A stretch of DNA of 64,000 nt from Geosiphon pyriformis (GCA_016748015.1 JAAOMT010000312.1:17935-81934); one strand, 5' to 3'. Numbered from the stretch's first letter, positions 22,905-36,087 are shown. Notes: a model not told the origin generated them from the letters alone. Program-made: numbers and translations.

Positions 22905-24330
22905 GATGAATGTTATTTGCTCCAACCAGAACAATTGGAACAAATGAACATGAGAAACTTAGATCCACTCTAATGTATACAGCTCAAGATGTTGCTCAAC
23001 AATTTCAATGACATTTTTGCCAGCAAAAATGAGTTTGGCCGAACTGACATCATCCAGCATCAGATCAAGACTGGAGATGCAATGCCAATCAAACAAAGAG
23101 CATACAGAGTGCCGCCAGCCAGCCATGAGATCATTTATCAAGAGATAAACCAAATGCTTGACAATGGGCTAATTCAACCATTAATGAGCCCATGGTCATT
23201 ACCAGTGGTACTTGTCCATAAAAAAAATGGGAAAATCCAATTTTGTGTAAACTACAAAAAACTCAACAGTATAACTCGTGGAGACAGCTATCCAACTCCA
23301 CGAATACAGAAATTATTCAATGCTTTTGGTGGAAACAAATGGTTCTCAATATTAGACTTGGATAGTGGTTATTGGCAAGTAGCCATGAATCCAGCTGACA
23401 AAAAGAAGACAGCATTTACCATTAGAGAAGAGAATTTCGAATTTGAAGTGATGTTATTTGGCTTAACCACTCCAGCCACTTTCCAATGGCTAATGGAAAT
23501 CGTTTATACTGGCTTATTATAGAAATCAATAGTTGTATACTTGGACAACACCAATGTATTCTCAAAAACATTTGATGATCATCTTCATTATCTTCAACAA
23601 GTATTCAAAAGACTAAGAAGAGCAGAACTAAAGTTAAATACAACAAAGTGCTTTTTCGGCAAGACAGAGAACTAAAATTTTTGGAACACATAGTCAGCAA
23701 AGATGGCATTAAAACAGATCCAAAGAAAATAGAGATAGTAAAGAACTTTCCAGCGCCAACCAATATGACAGTACTAAAATCATTTTTGGGATTCGCCAGC
23801 TACTATTGACATTTTATTAAGAACTTTTTCAAGATAGCACAGCCACTCAACCAACTGCAAACCAAGAATACAAAATATAAATGGACAGAAAATCAACAAG
23901 AAGCTTTTGATATTCTGAGAAAAAAGCTCATTCAAGCTCCAATACTGATCTATCCAGATCACAGTAAACTATTCATCATTACCACCAATGCATCCAGTCA
24001 AACATTGGGAGCAGTACTATCTCAGAGAGAACCAGACAGCAAGAAACATCCAGTAACATATGCTAGCAGAGGTTTAACACCAGCCAAAAAGAACTATGAA
24101 ACACCAGAACAAGAACACTTAGCAATATACTGGGCAGTCATAAAATGGAAAGAATACTTGAGCCAGAAGTTTGAAGTATACACAGATCACAAAGAATTAA
24201 CATCACTTTAAAAACAAGAATTTGGAGATAGAAGACAGTCAAGATGGAAAATGGCACTCGCACCATATAATTATACTATACATTATAAAAAAGGAAAAGA
24301 CAATGGAAATGCTGACAGTTTGTCATGAAT
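22905..24330 (+). pseudogene. Element A reverse transcriptase and RNase H, frameshifted
   Basis: RT begins near 22985 (LLNNFNDIFASKNEFGRTD), with LPVVLVHKKNGKIQFCVNY, then SILDLDSGYWQVAM (motif with the first catalytic Asp) and VVYLDNTNVFS at about 23532-23564. The usual YxDD is YLDN (23538-23549), so one catalytic Asp is lost; element C retains YLDD. Near 23672 two extra bases shift the frame compared with element C. The reading resumes as FLEHIVSKDGIKTD, then RNase H (LGAVLSQREPDSKKHPVTYA, YETPEQEHLAIYWAV, VYTDHKEL) and ends near GNADSLS at about 24325. Confidence 0.88.
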
Positions 24331-24599
24331 GAGACAAATCTAAGAACATTTCAACCCAAAAAATATAACAAAACCAGAATAATACCAACAAAAAATATAA
24401 CAAAAGATGAACATACAAAAATATCAACAACTGCTATATTATATAAACACTCAACAGTTCAAGGAGAATTTATTTCAAATGGAATGAAAAAGTATTAAAC
24501 AACAATCAAAATATTTTATCACTCACCAAAATATACTTTATCAGAAAAATAGAAAGGATCCAGATCAACCAACCAGAGTAATTACAGAGCCAGAAAAAA

Positions 24600-25780
24600 A
24601 GACCATATTATTTAACATACACTCAAATCCAACAGCAGGACATTTTCACAAAGAAGCAACCATAGAAAAAACCAGAAAGAGATACTATTGGCCATCAATG
24701 TACCCAGACATCATTCAATATGTTCAAAATTGTGATGCTTGTTAGTGAAGAAGAGGAACAAGACCCAGTAAACCATTAAAACCAATCAAAGTGGGACAAC
24801 CATTTGACTGTATTGGAATTGATTTAATCGGACCATTAACAATTACCAGCAGAGGAAACAGATACATAACAGTAGCTATGAACTATCTCACTAAATGGCC
24901 AGAGGCAAAAGCAATTCAAAGAGCGGATGCAGAATCCGTTGCCAAATTTGTTCATCAGGATTTGATTTGTCGACATGGATGTCCAAAAGAATTATTATCA
25001 GACCAAGGAACTCATTTTGTGAACAAAACATTAACAGAATTGAGCCAAAGATTCGAAATTAAGAGACCATTATCATCACCATACCATCCACAAACCAATA
25101 GATTAGTTGAAAGATTCAACAGAACATTGTGTGAAGCAATAGCTAAGCTCAGCCAAGAAAACCAGAATGATTGGGATTTGTTCATACCATCAGTACTATT
25201 TGCTTATTGGACAATGAAACAAGATACTACACAAGCAACACCATTTGAATTAGTGTATGAGAGAACAGCAACATTACCAATAGAGAGAGAAATTAATACA
25301 TATCCAGCTGAACCAATAACAGAAGAAAATTTTCAAGAAACATTGCTGAGAAGAACATATGACTTAATAGAAACATTGGAAAACAAATGAAAAAGAGCAG
25401 CTGATAATATTCAAAAGTCACAAGAAAAACAGAAAAAAAGACACGATAGTTAACTACCAGACAAACCAGTTGAATTCAAGATTAGAAACAAAGTATTACT
25501 ACATCATACCAAAGCAAAAAAACAATGGAGTAGAAAATTCGACCCCAAATGGGATGGACCATTTTACATAGAAGAAATTCTAAGAAATAGAGCTTACAAA
25601 TTAAGACTGGACAACAGAATCTTAGCCAAAGCAGCACATGGTGATTGACTGAAACCATATCACTAGATAGCATCAGCATCTACCAATAATATTCTACAAT
25701 TGGGAGTACAGAGAATACTAGTCCAACCAGATGAGATTTTACAAAATCTATCATCGACAACAACACATCCAATTAATTGA
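24600..25780 (+). pseudogene. Element A integrase (near-intact core)
   Basis: A zinc-binding HHCC-type start (GHFHKEA...YYWPSMYPDI...CDAC) lies at about 24640-24745, where a TAG replaces the residue after the last Cys. The catalytic core follows: Asp in IGIDLIG (24821), Asp in LLSDQGTHF (25001) and Glu in RLVERFNRTL (about 25109), giving the D,D-35-E spacing. The open core frame runs 24791-25390. The C-terminal part (FDPKWDGPFYIEEILRN) resembles the GPY/F module of gypsy integrases. Later stops at 25388 and beyond truncate it. No chromodomain is evident. Confidence 0.88.
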
Positions 25781-25800
25781 CAAAAGAATATATAAAAAAC

Positions 25801-26460
25801 ATGGTTGATGTGACAGAAGAGATCAGAAAAATGGAAATTACAGACAATATCTATTCACTAGCCCAACAAATTTTTCAATTAATCCAACACCAGAAAATAG
25901 AAATTACAATCAATTAACAAACCATTCATTACAAAAATATGGCAAAAATACCACAACACAAAGTACAGAAAAGACTTGAAAATGTTGTTGACAAGATTAT
26001 AACCAAGATAAAATTGGTCATAAAAGAACAACAAATAGTCAAACTACACCAAAAACTTATTAGAGAAAATTGGACTTGGTGGATGCAACAATTTCCAAAA
26101 AACTATTGTCATTTCTACTTGGAACAACACGTAAATATCCAGAATTTGTACACTGATAAAACAAAACAATTATTCGACACAACAATACTGAGACAACTGA
26201 AATAATTTGTGGGAAAGAACAATCTAACCACACAAGCTTAAGCCATTTACTGGTTATATATAGAATTTCAAGACTGACCAGAAATCTTACTTAACACAGC
26301 AATGGACACAGTTACGAGCAATTAATTGGGAAAAATAACCAACACCCAATTTGAAAAATTACAAATTCAAATAACACAAGTAATACTTGAAAAAAAAGTT
26401 CAAGAAATAATTTAAGAGGGAGAATTAAAGGAATTAGATTTTGATGGAGCTCAATATTAA
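25801..26460 (+). pseudogene. Family 1 ORF3 (unknown) downstream of integrase, element A copy
   Basis: A frame from ATG 25801 to TAA 26458-26460 (219 codons) lies between pol and the purine tract, where some gypsy elements have an env-like gene. It is interrupted by about five stops. I see no signal peptide or membrane segment, so an envelope role is not supported. The element C copy (52124-52762) aligns along its whole length, for example SLAQQIFQLIQ near the N-terminus and NIQNLYTDKTK in the middle, ending shortly before the purine tract. Product unknown. Confidence 0.6.
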
Positions 26461-26470
26461 AAGGAGAGAA
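26459..26470 (+). other. Polypurine tract of element A
   Basis: AAAAGGAGAGAA lies three bases before the 3' LTR. Element B has AAGGAGAAGA in the same place (56827-56836). Such tracts prime plus-strand DNA synthesis. Confidence 0.75.
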
Positions 26471-26473
26471 TAA

Positions 26474-27304
26474 TGTTACTCATAGAATATAAGAAAATAT
26501 AGTATTAGTAGTTAGTAGATATTAGCCAATCAGAGGTAGACGTAGTAAATGTGGAATTCCAGGATTCCTCTCAGAGAAATTGCAGGATTCCAGGAATTTC
26601 AGGATTCCCTGACAAGGAATCACAGAATTTCAGAATTCCAAGATTCTTTTCATTAGGAATCACAGGATTCCTGTCGCAAGGATTGAGAAATTGAGGAATC
26701 TCAAATATGTATATATAGCAGTAGTGTTAGAAACAGAAAAAACAGAATTGATACCACAAAATCCTTAGCCTAAAAACACAATCATTAAATAAATAATTAT
26801 TTTATATCTCAATCCACTCTCCATTATCAACACTTTATGTTGATAGTAATTGATATTTAACCACGCTGGAACAATAGCTCTTGATCATGGCTATTGACGG
26901 GATACCAATCTGCAAATTGTCTTGGCTTATTTCTTTAGATTTCTTTATTTTCTTTATTTTTCTGTAATTTTGTTATTGTGCACTAACCAATTGATTGAAA
27001 GCGCTGATTACTGACATCAAGAATTGCCTGGTAAAAAACCCTTGTGAGAGGGTAGAACATGTACAGAAGATACAGATTACTTACCAGAGGATTGCCGGCC
27101 ACCAAGCCAAGAAAAAAATTGACAGACTTATGAGTCTGGGAAGCTATAGATAAAACAACTATTGAATCTCTGTCCATTATACAAAGAACTCCATCAAAAC
27201 CTTCAGATACAACACTTTCAGAATATCATCAATGGAAATAGCTTTTGAGCACCAAGTTACGAGTTTGTTATTTGATTCGAGACCCCAAATAATTACCTGT
27301 AACA
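26474..27304 (+). repeat. 3' LTR of element A (831 bp)
   Basis: It begins TGTTACTCATAGAATATAAG and ends AATTACCTGTAACA. It carries the same CCAAT, GGAATTCC-type repeats, TATA and paired hairpins as the 5' LTR. The right flank is GTGCTTTCTAG, which is LINE1 coding sequence on the minus strand. Confidence 0.92.
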
Positions 27305-29979
27305 GTGCTTTCTAGTCCATTCTTCCATGATTACATCTACTTTGGTTCTAATCAGATTAGGTTCCAAAACCAATTCATCATTCACAACCAGATGATCCAA
27401 AGTTACTTTGCAAAAGAGACGTTCTAGCATACTCCTAATAATATAACTTTTATTCAATTTGAAACTTTTCATTCTCTTATCTATTGCCAACCTGATTCTA
27501 AATTCCCTAACATGTTCCACTTCTGACATTTTGGAGAAGCAATACAACTTTCTAACCTTGGACAAAACTGACTGAATGGCATCAAAAGGGAAATCTGACA
27601 GAAAAAAAAACTTCACCACAGAAGCATTAGCTGAATTCAGACTTTCCCACTTGTCAAGCAAGAATGTAAAATCTCCAAAAGAATCTAAATAAGACACCTT
27701 AACTAACTTTGACACTAAGAGCTCCAGCTTGTAAAACTTGGATAACTTCTTAACAAAAACGTGATCATAGTCTTTGAACTATTTTTTCTTAAAAACTGCC
27801 TCAGCAGACAAACATAACACTTTATAGAGAGCAATCCATATTGCATCCAAGTCTGAATACACTCTGGCTACAAGAAAATTGTCATAAAACATAGCAGCAT
27901 TTGCCACTGTATTATCCTTAAATTTGGCCCATTTAATATTATTCACACTTTTGCAATTGTATTTCCAATGATTCTTATTTGCTTGCTTGTAAACAGAATT
28001 TAATCAGACATCAAGCAAACTACCTAAACCCACCAACACTAAGACAGCCTAATGGTCAGTATCAAAGTATTCCTCAACACCAAACATGCCACGACCCACC
28101 ACTGTATTGACCAAGTTTAAAGAAATGAGCACATAATCAATTGTCTTAACAATGCCTTGAGAATTGGACTATGTTAGTGACTTTCCACAAGAGCTCCCAC
28201 CCAAGGCATTAACCAAACCAAAATCCAGGCATTTTTTGAAACTTGCACACTTACAAAAATTGTCTTCATTAAAATCACTTCTGAGAATGACAAAAGAAGA
28301 TTTATTGACAGCCTTTGCAATAAGAGAGTTGATATCACCAGCCTGAGAAAACCGAACCACCAAAAAGGTGCCAGCATAAAGCCCCAAAATTGACACTGAA
28401 AGTTTATTTTTGAAAAGCAATTTGATAGACAAGAACTGCCCAGGCACTTCTGAAATTTTGCATACATGTCTTGCCAAAGAAGAGTTCATAACAACCACAA
28501 TATCAGCACCCATATAACCAAATTCTAAACCAGAGGTAAACATCCATACACCATCAAATTTGTTGACAATCCAGGGGTGAACCTTTCCTTTTAACTTTGA
28601 TTCTGTGAAAATAAAAACTAAATTGTCTTTTTCCTTATGCCAATGAATGATATCATTCTGTTTTGCAGGATTGTTTATTTTTTTAACATTACAAATCGCA
28701 ACTTTCCAGATCTTATCACTCATTGAAAAAAAAAGGGGTAAAACCAAACCAGCATTGTTTATTTTAGCCAAAAAACTCATAACTGTGATTAAAAGATTGT
28801 TTAATATTTCCTCCATCTTCAAGATAACTGTAGGATTAAAAACCACTCCTGCAATAGTCTCATCACCAGTAACCACACCCAAACCTTCACTCATCACTAT
28901 ATCTACCCCTTGATTCTGTGATGAAAGAGTCACCAATGGCTGACATCCAGAGCTAAGCTGAGAAACCATTGGCTCAGGTGTGTCCAACCTCTTAGTCAGC
29001 TTGTCAACACACTCTGTGAGGCTGGCAAGACTGTGCTCAAGAGTGGCAAACCTATCATTCAATTCCAAAAACACCAGCAGAGTAGGCTTCATCTTCAAAG
29101 AAGAGCCAGCTTTTAACAAAATATTCCAAACAGGAGGAGGAGAGAAAGAAGACCCACCAGCAATTTGTGCCCATAAAACACTACCAAAAGAAACAGGACA
29201 AGCAATTGGAGCTAAGCATTTGACGTATATGGTAGTCAGTCTACTTTTATCCAAGTCTGAGAAAGTTTTCCATAATGAAGCACCAAAAAAAACATTCTTT
29301 TTCTTACCAGCAGGACAAGCCAATGATGTATGGCCCAATTTCTTATACCCAACACACTTGGCCAAAACAAGACAAGACCAGTACAGAATGGCCTCTTTTA
29401 GAACAGATGTGGTCTTTATGACAGCATCCAATGACTCAGCAGAATCAAAACAAACAGTAGTGCATTTGGCCTGAATATAAGAAACCAAATAACAGTTAAT
29501 TACACAAGTTTTCCCACCCACTAAAGCAACATAATCTCAAATATCATGTGCATTAATTCTTATTAGCAAAGTGTACAAAAGAGCTTTGTAAACATCTCAT
29601 GCATTCCACAATTCTTTGTCCACATCAGATCTAGCAACACACATTGCATCTTTTCCAATCAGAATAAACCATTTTGTCACGACCAAATTAGCATGATCAA
29701 TCTGTTTAAATTCAACCACTGCTTTTTGCCACCAGAACCTTCTTCTAAAACACCACTCCTCCTTTTTTTTCTTAAAAGAACAGATCTGAAGCCATCACTA
29801 AAACTATAAACTTTAGCAGCTTTCTTTATAACAGCAATACTACAGTTAACAGTGGCTTCATAGTTAAAAATAAAAAGTTTAGATTTGTCATACTGAATTA
29901 TAAAAAACTTTTGACTCTTTTTAGGGATTTTTGGACGAAAGAGAGAAAGAAGTTTTCCAAAATTAAATATTAAAAACAT
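27305..29979 (-). pseudogene. LINE1 polyprotein, 5' half: zinc knuckle and endonuclease
   Basis: Reading from 29979 leftwards, a basic N-terminal region (LLRKKRRSGVLEEGSGGKKQ) is followed by a 450-codon open stretch (29521-28169). It has a damaged zinc knuckle (CVGYKKLGHTSLAC, where the second Cys is Tyr) and then an endonuclease domain: IFTESKLKG, VCKISEVPGQFLSIKLLFK, ILGLYAGTF and SDFNEDN. The motif FDTDH near 28050 (normally followed by Arg, here a stop) is the endonuclease His motif. After several stops the pre-RT linker is open again at 27715-27293 (KLVKVSYLDSFGDFTFLLDK to MEEWTRKHC). Element A begins directly after it. Confidence 0.85.
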
Positions 29980-30220
29980 AAAAAAGTATTATATTAAAAA
30001 AACAGTTTTATAAATATTTTTAAAACAATAAATAATATAATATTTTAAGATATTTATATTAAGTTTTTTTATTAAAAAAGCTTATTAAACAGTTTGATTT
30101 TAATATTATAAAAAAGAATAATAATTTTTATTTTTTTGTTTTTTTGTTTAAGAAAATATAAAAAAAAATTGTGTTTGTTTTTGTAAAATTTTATGTTTTT
30201 TTTTTAATTATTAATAAATA

Positions 30221-33200
30221 TAGTCTAATTACTATCTAATACAAAAAAACAAACTAAAACTCTTTAATTAAATATAACTCACATTTTTTACATGTGATCA
30301 ATTACTTAAACTAATTAAGATTATATTACATATTTATTTAAATCACAATATTAATATTCAAACCAGAATAAAACAAATACTGTTTCTAAAAATCAAAACT
30401 AACTTTAAATACTTTATTAATTTAAATAAACAAATGATACTGTTTAACAACCAAAATAACACAAAGTGTGACAATACTAAAACTACTCTTATATTACTTA
30501 TCTGACTATTGCTTTTTATATTTGTTCTGAATTTAGATCTAAAATTCTATACTATTATTCTATAATATTTAATAAATTTGCAAACAGATTTTACTATTAT
30601 TAAAGCAGCTTTTTTCTTATTTTTAAACATCAATACTGTTTTTTTAAACCAGTTATAACAAAATTTTTATTAATAATCTTATACAAAATTAATATTTAAC
30701 AAATTTAATAAAAAATTTTAAACAACTACTAATGCTAAAAAAATACCAGAACTGATCAAGAACTTCTAACATAAAACTATCTTTTGTACTATATTTTTAT
30801 GCAAACCAATATTACTTTAGCATATAAATACATAATTAGAGAATTCTATTTTACTATACATCAAACATAAAACACCAAAATAATATTTGTTGTAAAGTTT
30901 TTTCTTAACAGCAACTGACAACCTTTTGTAAACTGTCTTTATAAAATATATATGTAAATTTAAAGATATTTTGTTAATAAACTCAGTATATATATGAAAG
31001 TCTAAATGTTAAAACAAAAACTGTACACAATTAATTAATATAGTGAACAAATAATCTGGTCACAATATTTGTATCAGAATCTGTTTTTTAGTTAATATAA
31101 TTAACTAATTTATAAATATCATACATAAAATAACAAACATTATTTGATACTGTTTGGCCATTAGCTAAGATAAATTTTTTTTAAATATAATGTTCAAGAA
31201 ACAAATATGAATAAGCAGCAATATTAACAAATACATCTGTTTTATTATTGCTCATATTACTTAAATAATCTTTAACTTTTACTTACCTAATTAAAATATT
31301 CTTATTTTTAACTAAATTAACAATATGTTTCTATTTTAATTAACAAATATTGTGAAAATCTGGTTATTGTAATTCTAAATTTAAAGTACATATATTAATT
31401 ATTGCTTGGTTGTCTAAATGTATAATCATAAAACAAAACAAAAAAACACACTTCAAAGCCAATATAACTGTCTGTGATTCTACTATTGTAGATAATACCA
31501 AATCTTGAATTTCTACTCCAATATTCATATTAATATCTAAAAAATAAACTGTTACTCCATAAATTATAAACAAAAAACTTATATTTATTAAAGACTTATT
31601 AATATAAATAACAAAACTTCTAGACCAAACTTAATGTAAATAGTTCTAAACAGTTATAAAATTATCAGAATTCAAAACTTTAAAAAAATTGTAAACAGAA
31701 AGTACATGTAAAGACTCAAAACAAAAATCAACCATAAATTTAAAAACTACTTTAAACTATTAAAAAACTGAATCTTTTGGATTCAATTTTTTTTACTAAC
31801 AAAATATTTTCTAATTTATAACTGTCTTATGCTATCTAAAAGCTTATTACCAAAAGTGATACCAAAGCACTTTAAAAAATTAATTACACTATAATAACAA
31901 GAATTTTCCAAAATAGCCAACATAGAAAACTTGCTAAGATTATAGAAAATACTAAGTAAATTATTAGTTAATAAAATTCTATTGTTCAAAAAATTTTCAT
32001 CATACTTACAAAAAAATTGTTTACTGAGCTAATTTTTAACTTTACAGAAAATTATAAAAGATTTATAAGTGTTTACTCCAAAACTTAAAGATCTAAGAAT
32101 TGATAATTAAATAAATATTTAAAAATACCATCAGCATTAGAAAAATTAATTACTAAGACAGTCTTATCTTTTGTTTGCAATTGTTTAAAAAATTTTAGTT
32201 TATATAAGAATAAATAGTATAAAGACTTATTAGAAAAGTCTCTAAGTAAATTAGTCATGGTTTTGAGCCTTTTTTTTATCAAGACATTCTATTTACAACA
32301 CATATTCTTTAAGACAAAACTAAACTGTATCTTATAATCAACAATTAGCTATAATACTGCTAACATCAAATAAGAAATTTTTTATTTGTTAAAGTTTTTC
32401 TTAAAACCATATTGAAAAAAAATCAAACATTTGAATATATTTTAGTCAAAATTGGCTTAAATATATTCTTAGTTAACAAAAAAATTTCTAAATACTTGTG
32501 TAATTTACACTTATATGTTATTACAATTAGTATTCTGCCAATAAACAAAGAAGCAACTTTGATTTTTTAATTAATTGGAACAGCCACTGTTTTTTTATTG
32601 TTAATTAAAACATTATTAACAGGAAAAAATTCACTAATAATATTCAAAATATATTGTCTAGATACATGACTACTTTTTATTTAAATTGTATTATTAATAA
32701 AAACACTAGCTACAAAAAAAATGTTCTATCTGAACTAGCTTTCACTTTTTTTGACTTGGTAACAAACTTGGTATTAATACAATATTCACACAAATGCTTA
32801 TGTCTCTTGATCTTACACAAAAAAAAATTATAACATATTTTCTAAAGCAACAGTAAAAAAACTTTATCTTAGTCTAACCTATTGTGCATTTTGTATTTAT
32901 TTAAAAATCCAAAATTTGTTATTATCTTATTAATTCTATTTTTATGCCAAAAAACCCAATAAAATTTTTGTACATTTTTATTTGCTTAAATTTTATTACA
33001 AATAGATTCAGCCAACAGAATTATAAGTCTTATACATGTTTTGTAGTACTATTTACAACTTTTTATTCTTTTCTAGAGCATTTTTGACAACTGAATTCAC
33101 TATAAAAATAGGATTCTAAGTAGAAGTGTTCTTAAGCACAGAAAAATTGTTTTTATAAAACATGCTAAACTTACTATAAACAAAAAAAATATGATTTGAC

Positions 33201-34870
33201 AGAATTTTTGACAAAATTTTTTTTACCTTTTTAATTAAAACAATAAACTTAATATTAATTAATACTTTTTTCTAATTATATGGTTTTAAAATTATAAAAA
33301 TTTAAGCTCTTTTTTAAAACTCAGAAACTGCTTTCAAAACCAAATACTTATTTAACAAATTCAAAAGACATCTCAAAACATTATTATTATAATGCTTTTA
33401 CAACTCATTTGAAATACTAGAAAAACTAACAGTTTTTTTATCTAAAAGACAACCAACTATCTGTTTTAACTTATTAAATCCAATTTTTTTTATTACTTTA
33501 GAAAATACATTATTATTTATATAATTTAAAAGTACATATTAGTAAAACCAGAGATTAAACATGTTTTTTAGCATTAAATACTTCTTTATTTAGTTTTTCA
33601 TAATATTGTCTATTCTATACTTTATTTTATCTGACTTTAAAACTAATTTATTGCCAATTACCAAATAATTCAGTACTATCTTTTAAAAAAGCTTTTTTAT
33701 TCTTTTATTTATAGTCTTTTTAATAGCTAATGTTTTAATTATTTTTGATCCATAAAACTTAAACTTGTAATATTTTTTTCTAGTTCTAAATAGATAGCCA
33801 AAATTTTTTTTGGATTTTACTCTATATTTAATTAAAAACTGGGTATTAGAAGTTTTAATATTATTAACTTTTGACCAAACTTTCATGAAATATTCAAAAT
33901 CAGAAGCATTTTTAAAAGCAAAAGTCTTAACAATCTTAGAAACTAAAATTTCTAACTTAAAAAATTTTGAAAATTGTTTGTTTCTTAAAGTATTAAATTT
34001 ATTAAACCAATGTTTTAAAAATATTTTATTCATAGAATTCACTATTATTTTATGTAAATACTTTCACATTATATCTAAATTATCTTGCTTTTTTGCATTC
34101 TAAAATATATATTGAATTAAACACATGTTCAAAAATAAACATTTCTTAAAATGTTTCTACTATAATTTATTAATGTTTTTTATTTCAAACTTCTAACAGT
34201 TATAATTGACCTGCTTATACATAGTATTTAAACAAATATTCAAAAATTATTTAAGCCAAAAAAAACTAATACAGTTTTGTAATTAATATTAAAATATTTA
34301 AACACATTAGAAATCTCACAACTAATAACTATTAATAAAAAATATTTATTAACAAAGATATAATTAATAGTTTTCTTAACTTTTTTTAAGTTACTTTATA
34401 TTAGTGTTTTGGTTGCAGGATTTCTAAAGAGTGAATTATGTAAACCCAAACTAAAACATTTCTTAAAACTAATACTTTTAATCATATTATCTTGATTAAA
34501 ATTATTTTTAAGCATTGTATAAAAACCAGAACTAACTGTTCTAATAATAAAAAAGATTACTTTATTAGCCTAACCAAAACAAATATTTATTAAAACACCA
34601 GCATAAATTTCTAAGATTATGATTAAAAAATTATTACCAAATAAAAAGCAAATTAATAGAAAATAATTTAGAATATTTAATACTTTATACATATGCTAAG
34701 CAAATATATTATTTATTATAATTGTTATATTTAAACCCAAATAACTAGAATTCAAATTAGACACAAAAACTTTCAAACCAGAAAATTTGTTTTTTATTTA
34801 TGCTCTGTATTGTTTTTTTAGCTTTATCTTAGTCACAAAAAAAACCAAATTGTTAAATTTTTTATGTCAT
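30221..34870 (-). mobile_element. LINE2: strongly AT-decayed relative of LINE1
   Basis: It is very AT-rich, but the layout of LINE1 is still legible. The 3' tail (30221-30340) aligns with the LINE1 tail, with C-to-T and G-to-A changes (TGACCAGCCAC reads TGATCAATTAC). RNase H is visible at 31573-31364 (VESQTVILALKCV, LDNQAI). RT motif C reads FINN at about 32691-32702, where LINE1 has FVDN and FVDD is expected. Motif A reads YNSVG near 33030. The linker at 34042-33683 (KHWFNKFNTLRNKQFSKFF) and endonuclease scraps (EIYAGV near 34600) follow. It stops abruptly where an LTR begins at 34871. RNase H details differ from LINE1, suggesting a sister family. Confidence 0.78.
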
Positions 34871-36055
34871 TATTACTTAAAAAAAATTAAAAAAAATTAA
34901 AAATAATAATATTATATTATATTAACCAATTATTAAATAACAGTATAAATAGTATAAATTAATAAATAAAATTAGAAAATATAATATGTACATAATAACA
35001 TATAAAACATACACAAATGTACTCAATTTAATATAATTATAAACAAATAAGCTAAGAAGCATTTACAGTCAAACAAAAGGCCCAATAACTTAGCAATTAT
35101 TCATTAATTAGTTTAAATAAATACAATTATGTATAATTCAAAATATGTATATATACAATAGCTTTCTAACTAAAAAAAAACAAACAGAAAAAGAATAAAA
35201 AAAAAAGTCAATTAAACAAAATTAACAAAAAAAATTAGAAAAATTAGATTATAATTTCAAAAAAAGTTAAAAAGTGTGTTCTTTAAGCTTTGTATTATAA
35301 TATCTACTGATACTAAAATCAGTAAAATTAAAGATTTTTTTTCTTTATAATCTAGTTCCTTACAAATAACCCAAAAAGCCATTATTTTCTTTTACTATTA
35401 CCTTTCTATTAATAAAAACAATAGTGAAAATATTTAATACATTAATAAAAACACAAATAAGATCCAACCTTAACAAGATTAAAAACACATTAAAAAAATA
35501 TTAATTACATAAAATTACTTAGAAACTATTTATAATAATACCTTGTTCAAAATTAACAATTAATTTAAAAATCTAAAATAAATTTTTTGTATTTAAAAAA
35601 AATAATCTTTAATTAAGATTATTTTATAAATACTAATTTTGTTAATTTTTATTTTTTATTTTTAATTCTCTTTAAATTTATTAAAAATAAGATACTATTT
35701 TACTATAAACAAAAAAATACAGATATTTAATATTAAAGTGAGATAAAAAAAGTATCTTCATAAAAGTTTTAAAGAAAGACACAATTGAAAATATAGAAAT
35801 ACAACAGAAATTCTTCTTAAAAAACTAATATAGTAACAGCTATTAACAATAATTTTGACAAAAACATTATATCATATACCAAATTTAATAACAAAAACAT
35901 TTATTAAAAATAATTATTCAATACCTGCTAAAAAATTAAGAAAAACTTATCAAGCTAATCTTCAAATTCTTAAATAAAAATAATAATAATAATCTATTAA
36001 ACAGAAATTTAGCATAAATTAAAATTGATACTAATTGAGACTAATATACTTATCC
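34871..36055 (+). repeat. Left arm of inverted repeat: decayed LTR plus flank
   Basis: It starts TATTACTTAAAAAAAATTAA, the mutated equivalent of a TGTTAC LTR start. A TATA-like ATGTATATATAC lies at about 35145, and AGTAACA at 35832-35838 would end an LTR of about 968 bp, close to element B's 972 bp. A further 215 bp, to about 36055, has no primer-site-like sequence. The whole segment matches 57880-59081 in reverse complement. It truncates LINE2 on the left. The extra 215 bp shared by both arms means the repeat is more than two independent LTR insertions, unless the LTR is longer than I think. Confidence 0.7.
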
Positions 36056-36087
36056 TTATATGGTTATAGATTATTTTTTCTTAGTGG

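Larger units (their letters stand above)
17217..27304 (+). mobile_element. Element A: full-length Ty3/gypsy retrotransposon (family 1) inside LINE1
   Basis: It is about 10.1 kb, bounded by LTRs that begin TGTTAC and end GTAACA. The internal order is primer-site-like sequence, gag with CCHC knuckle, protease, Cys-rich domain, dUTPase, RT, RNase H, integrase, a small extra ORF and a purine tract. RT before integrase places it in Ty3/gypsy. The flanks are GCAC on the left and GTGC on the right; dropping four bases restores the LINE1 frame, which fits the 4-bp duplication seen for solo LTR E, but the two copies no longer match. Premature stops, one frameshift near 23672 and a mutated RT active site mean it cannot transpose on its own. 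Confidence 0.92.
13836..29990 (-). mobile_element. LINE1: non-LTR retrotransposon, split by gypsy element A
   Basis: The element reads right to left. Its 5' half is 27305-29990 and its 3' half 13836-17216; gypsy element A (17217-27304) lies between them. The two halves give one continuous protein reading across the junction, from the pre-RT linker (MEEWTRKHC) to the region before the RT fingers. Domain order is basic N-terminal region, zinc knuckle, apurinic-type endonuclease, RT, RNase H and a C-terminal CCHC-like zinc motif. The 3' non-coding end at 13836-13975 contains a TGACCAGCCAC tag (plus-strand sense) and is followed by a poly(A)-like tract. The left edge is set by comparison with LINE2; the right edge is approximate. 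Confidence 0.88.

Noticed and set aside
25801..26460. Envelope gene in element A
   Set aside because: The position fits, but I see no signal peptide, transmembrane segment, cleavage site or Cys pattern.
33810..34103. 97-codon plus-strand open frame
   Set aside because: It is the complement of the LINE2 linker, which aligns to LINE1 on the minus strand.
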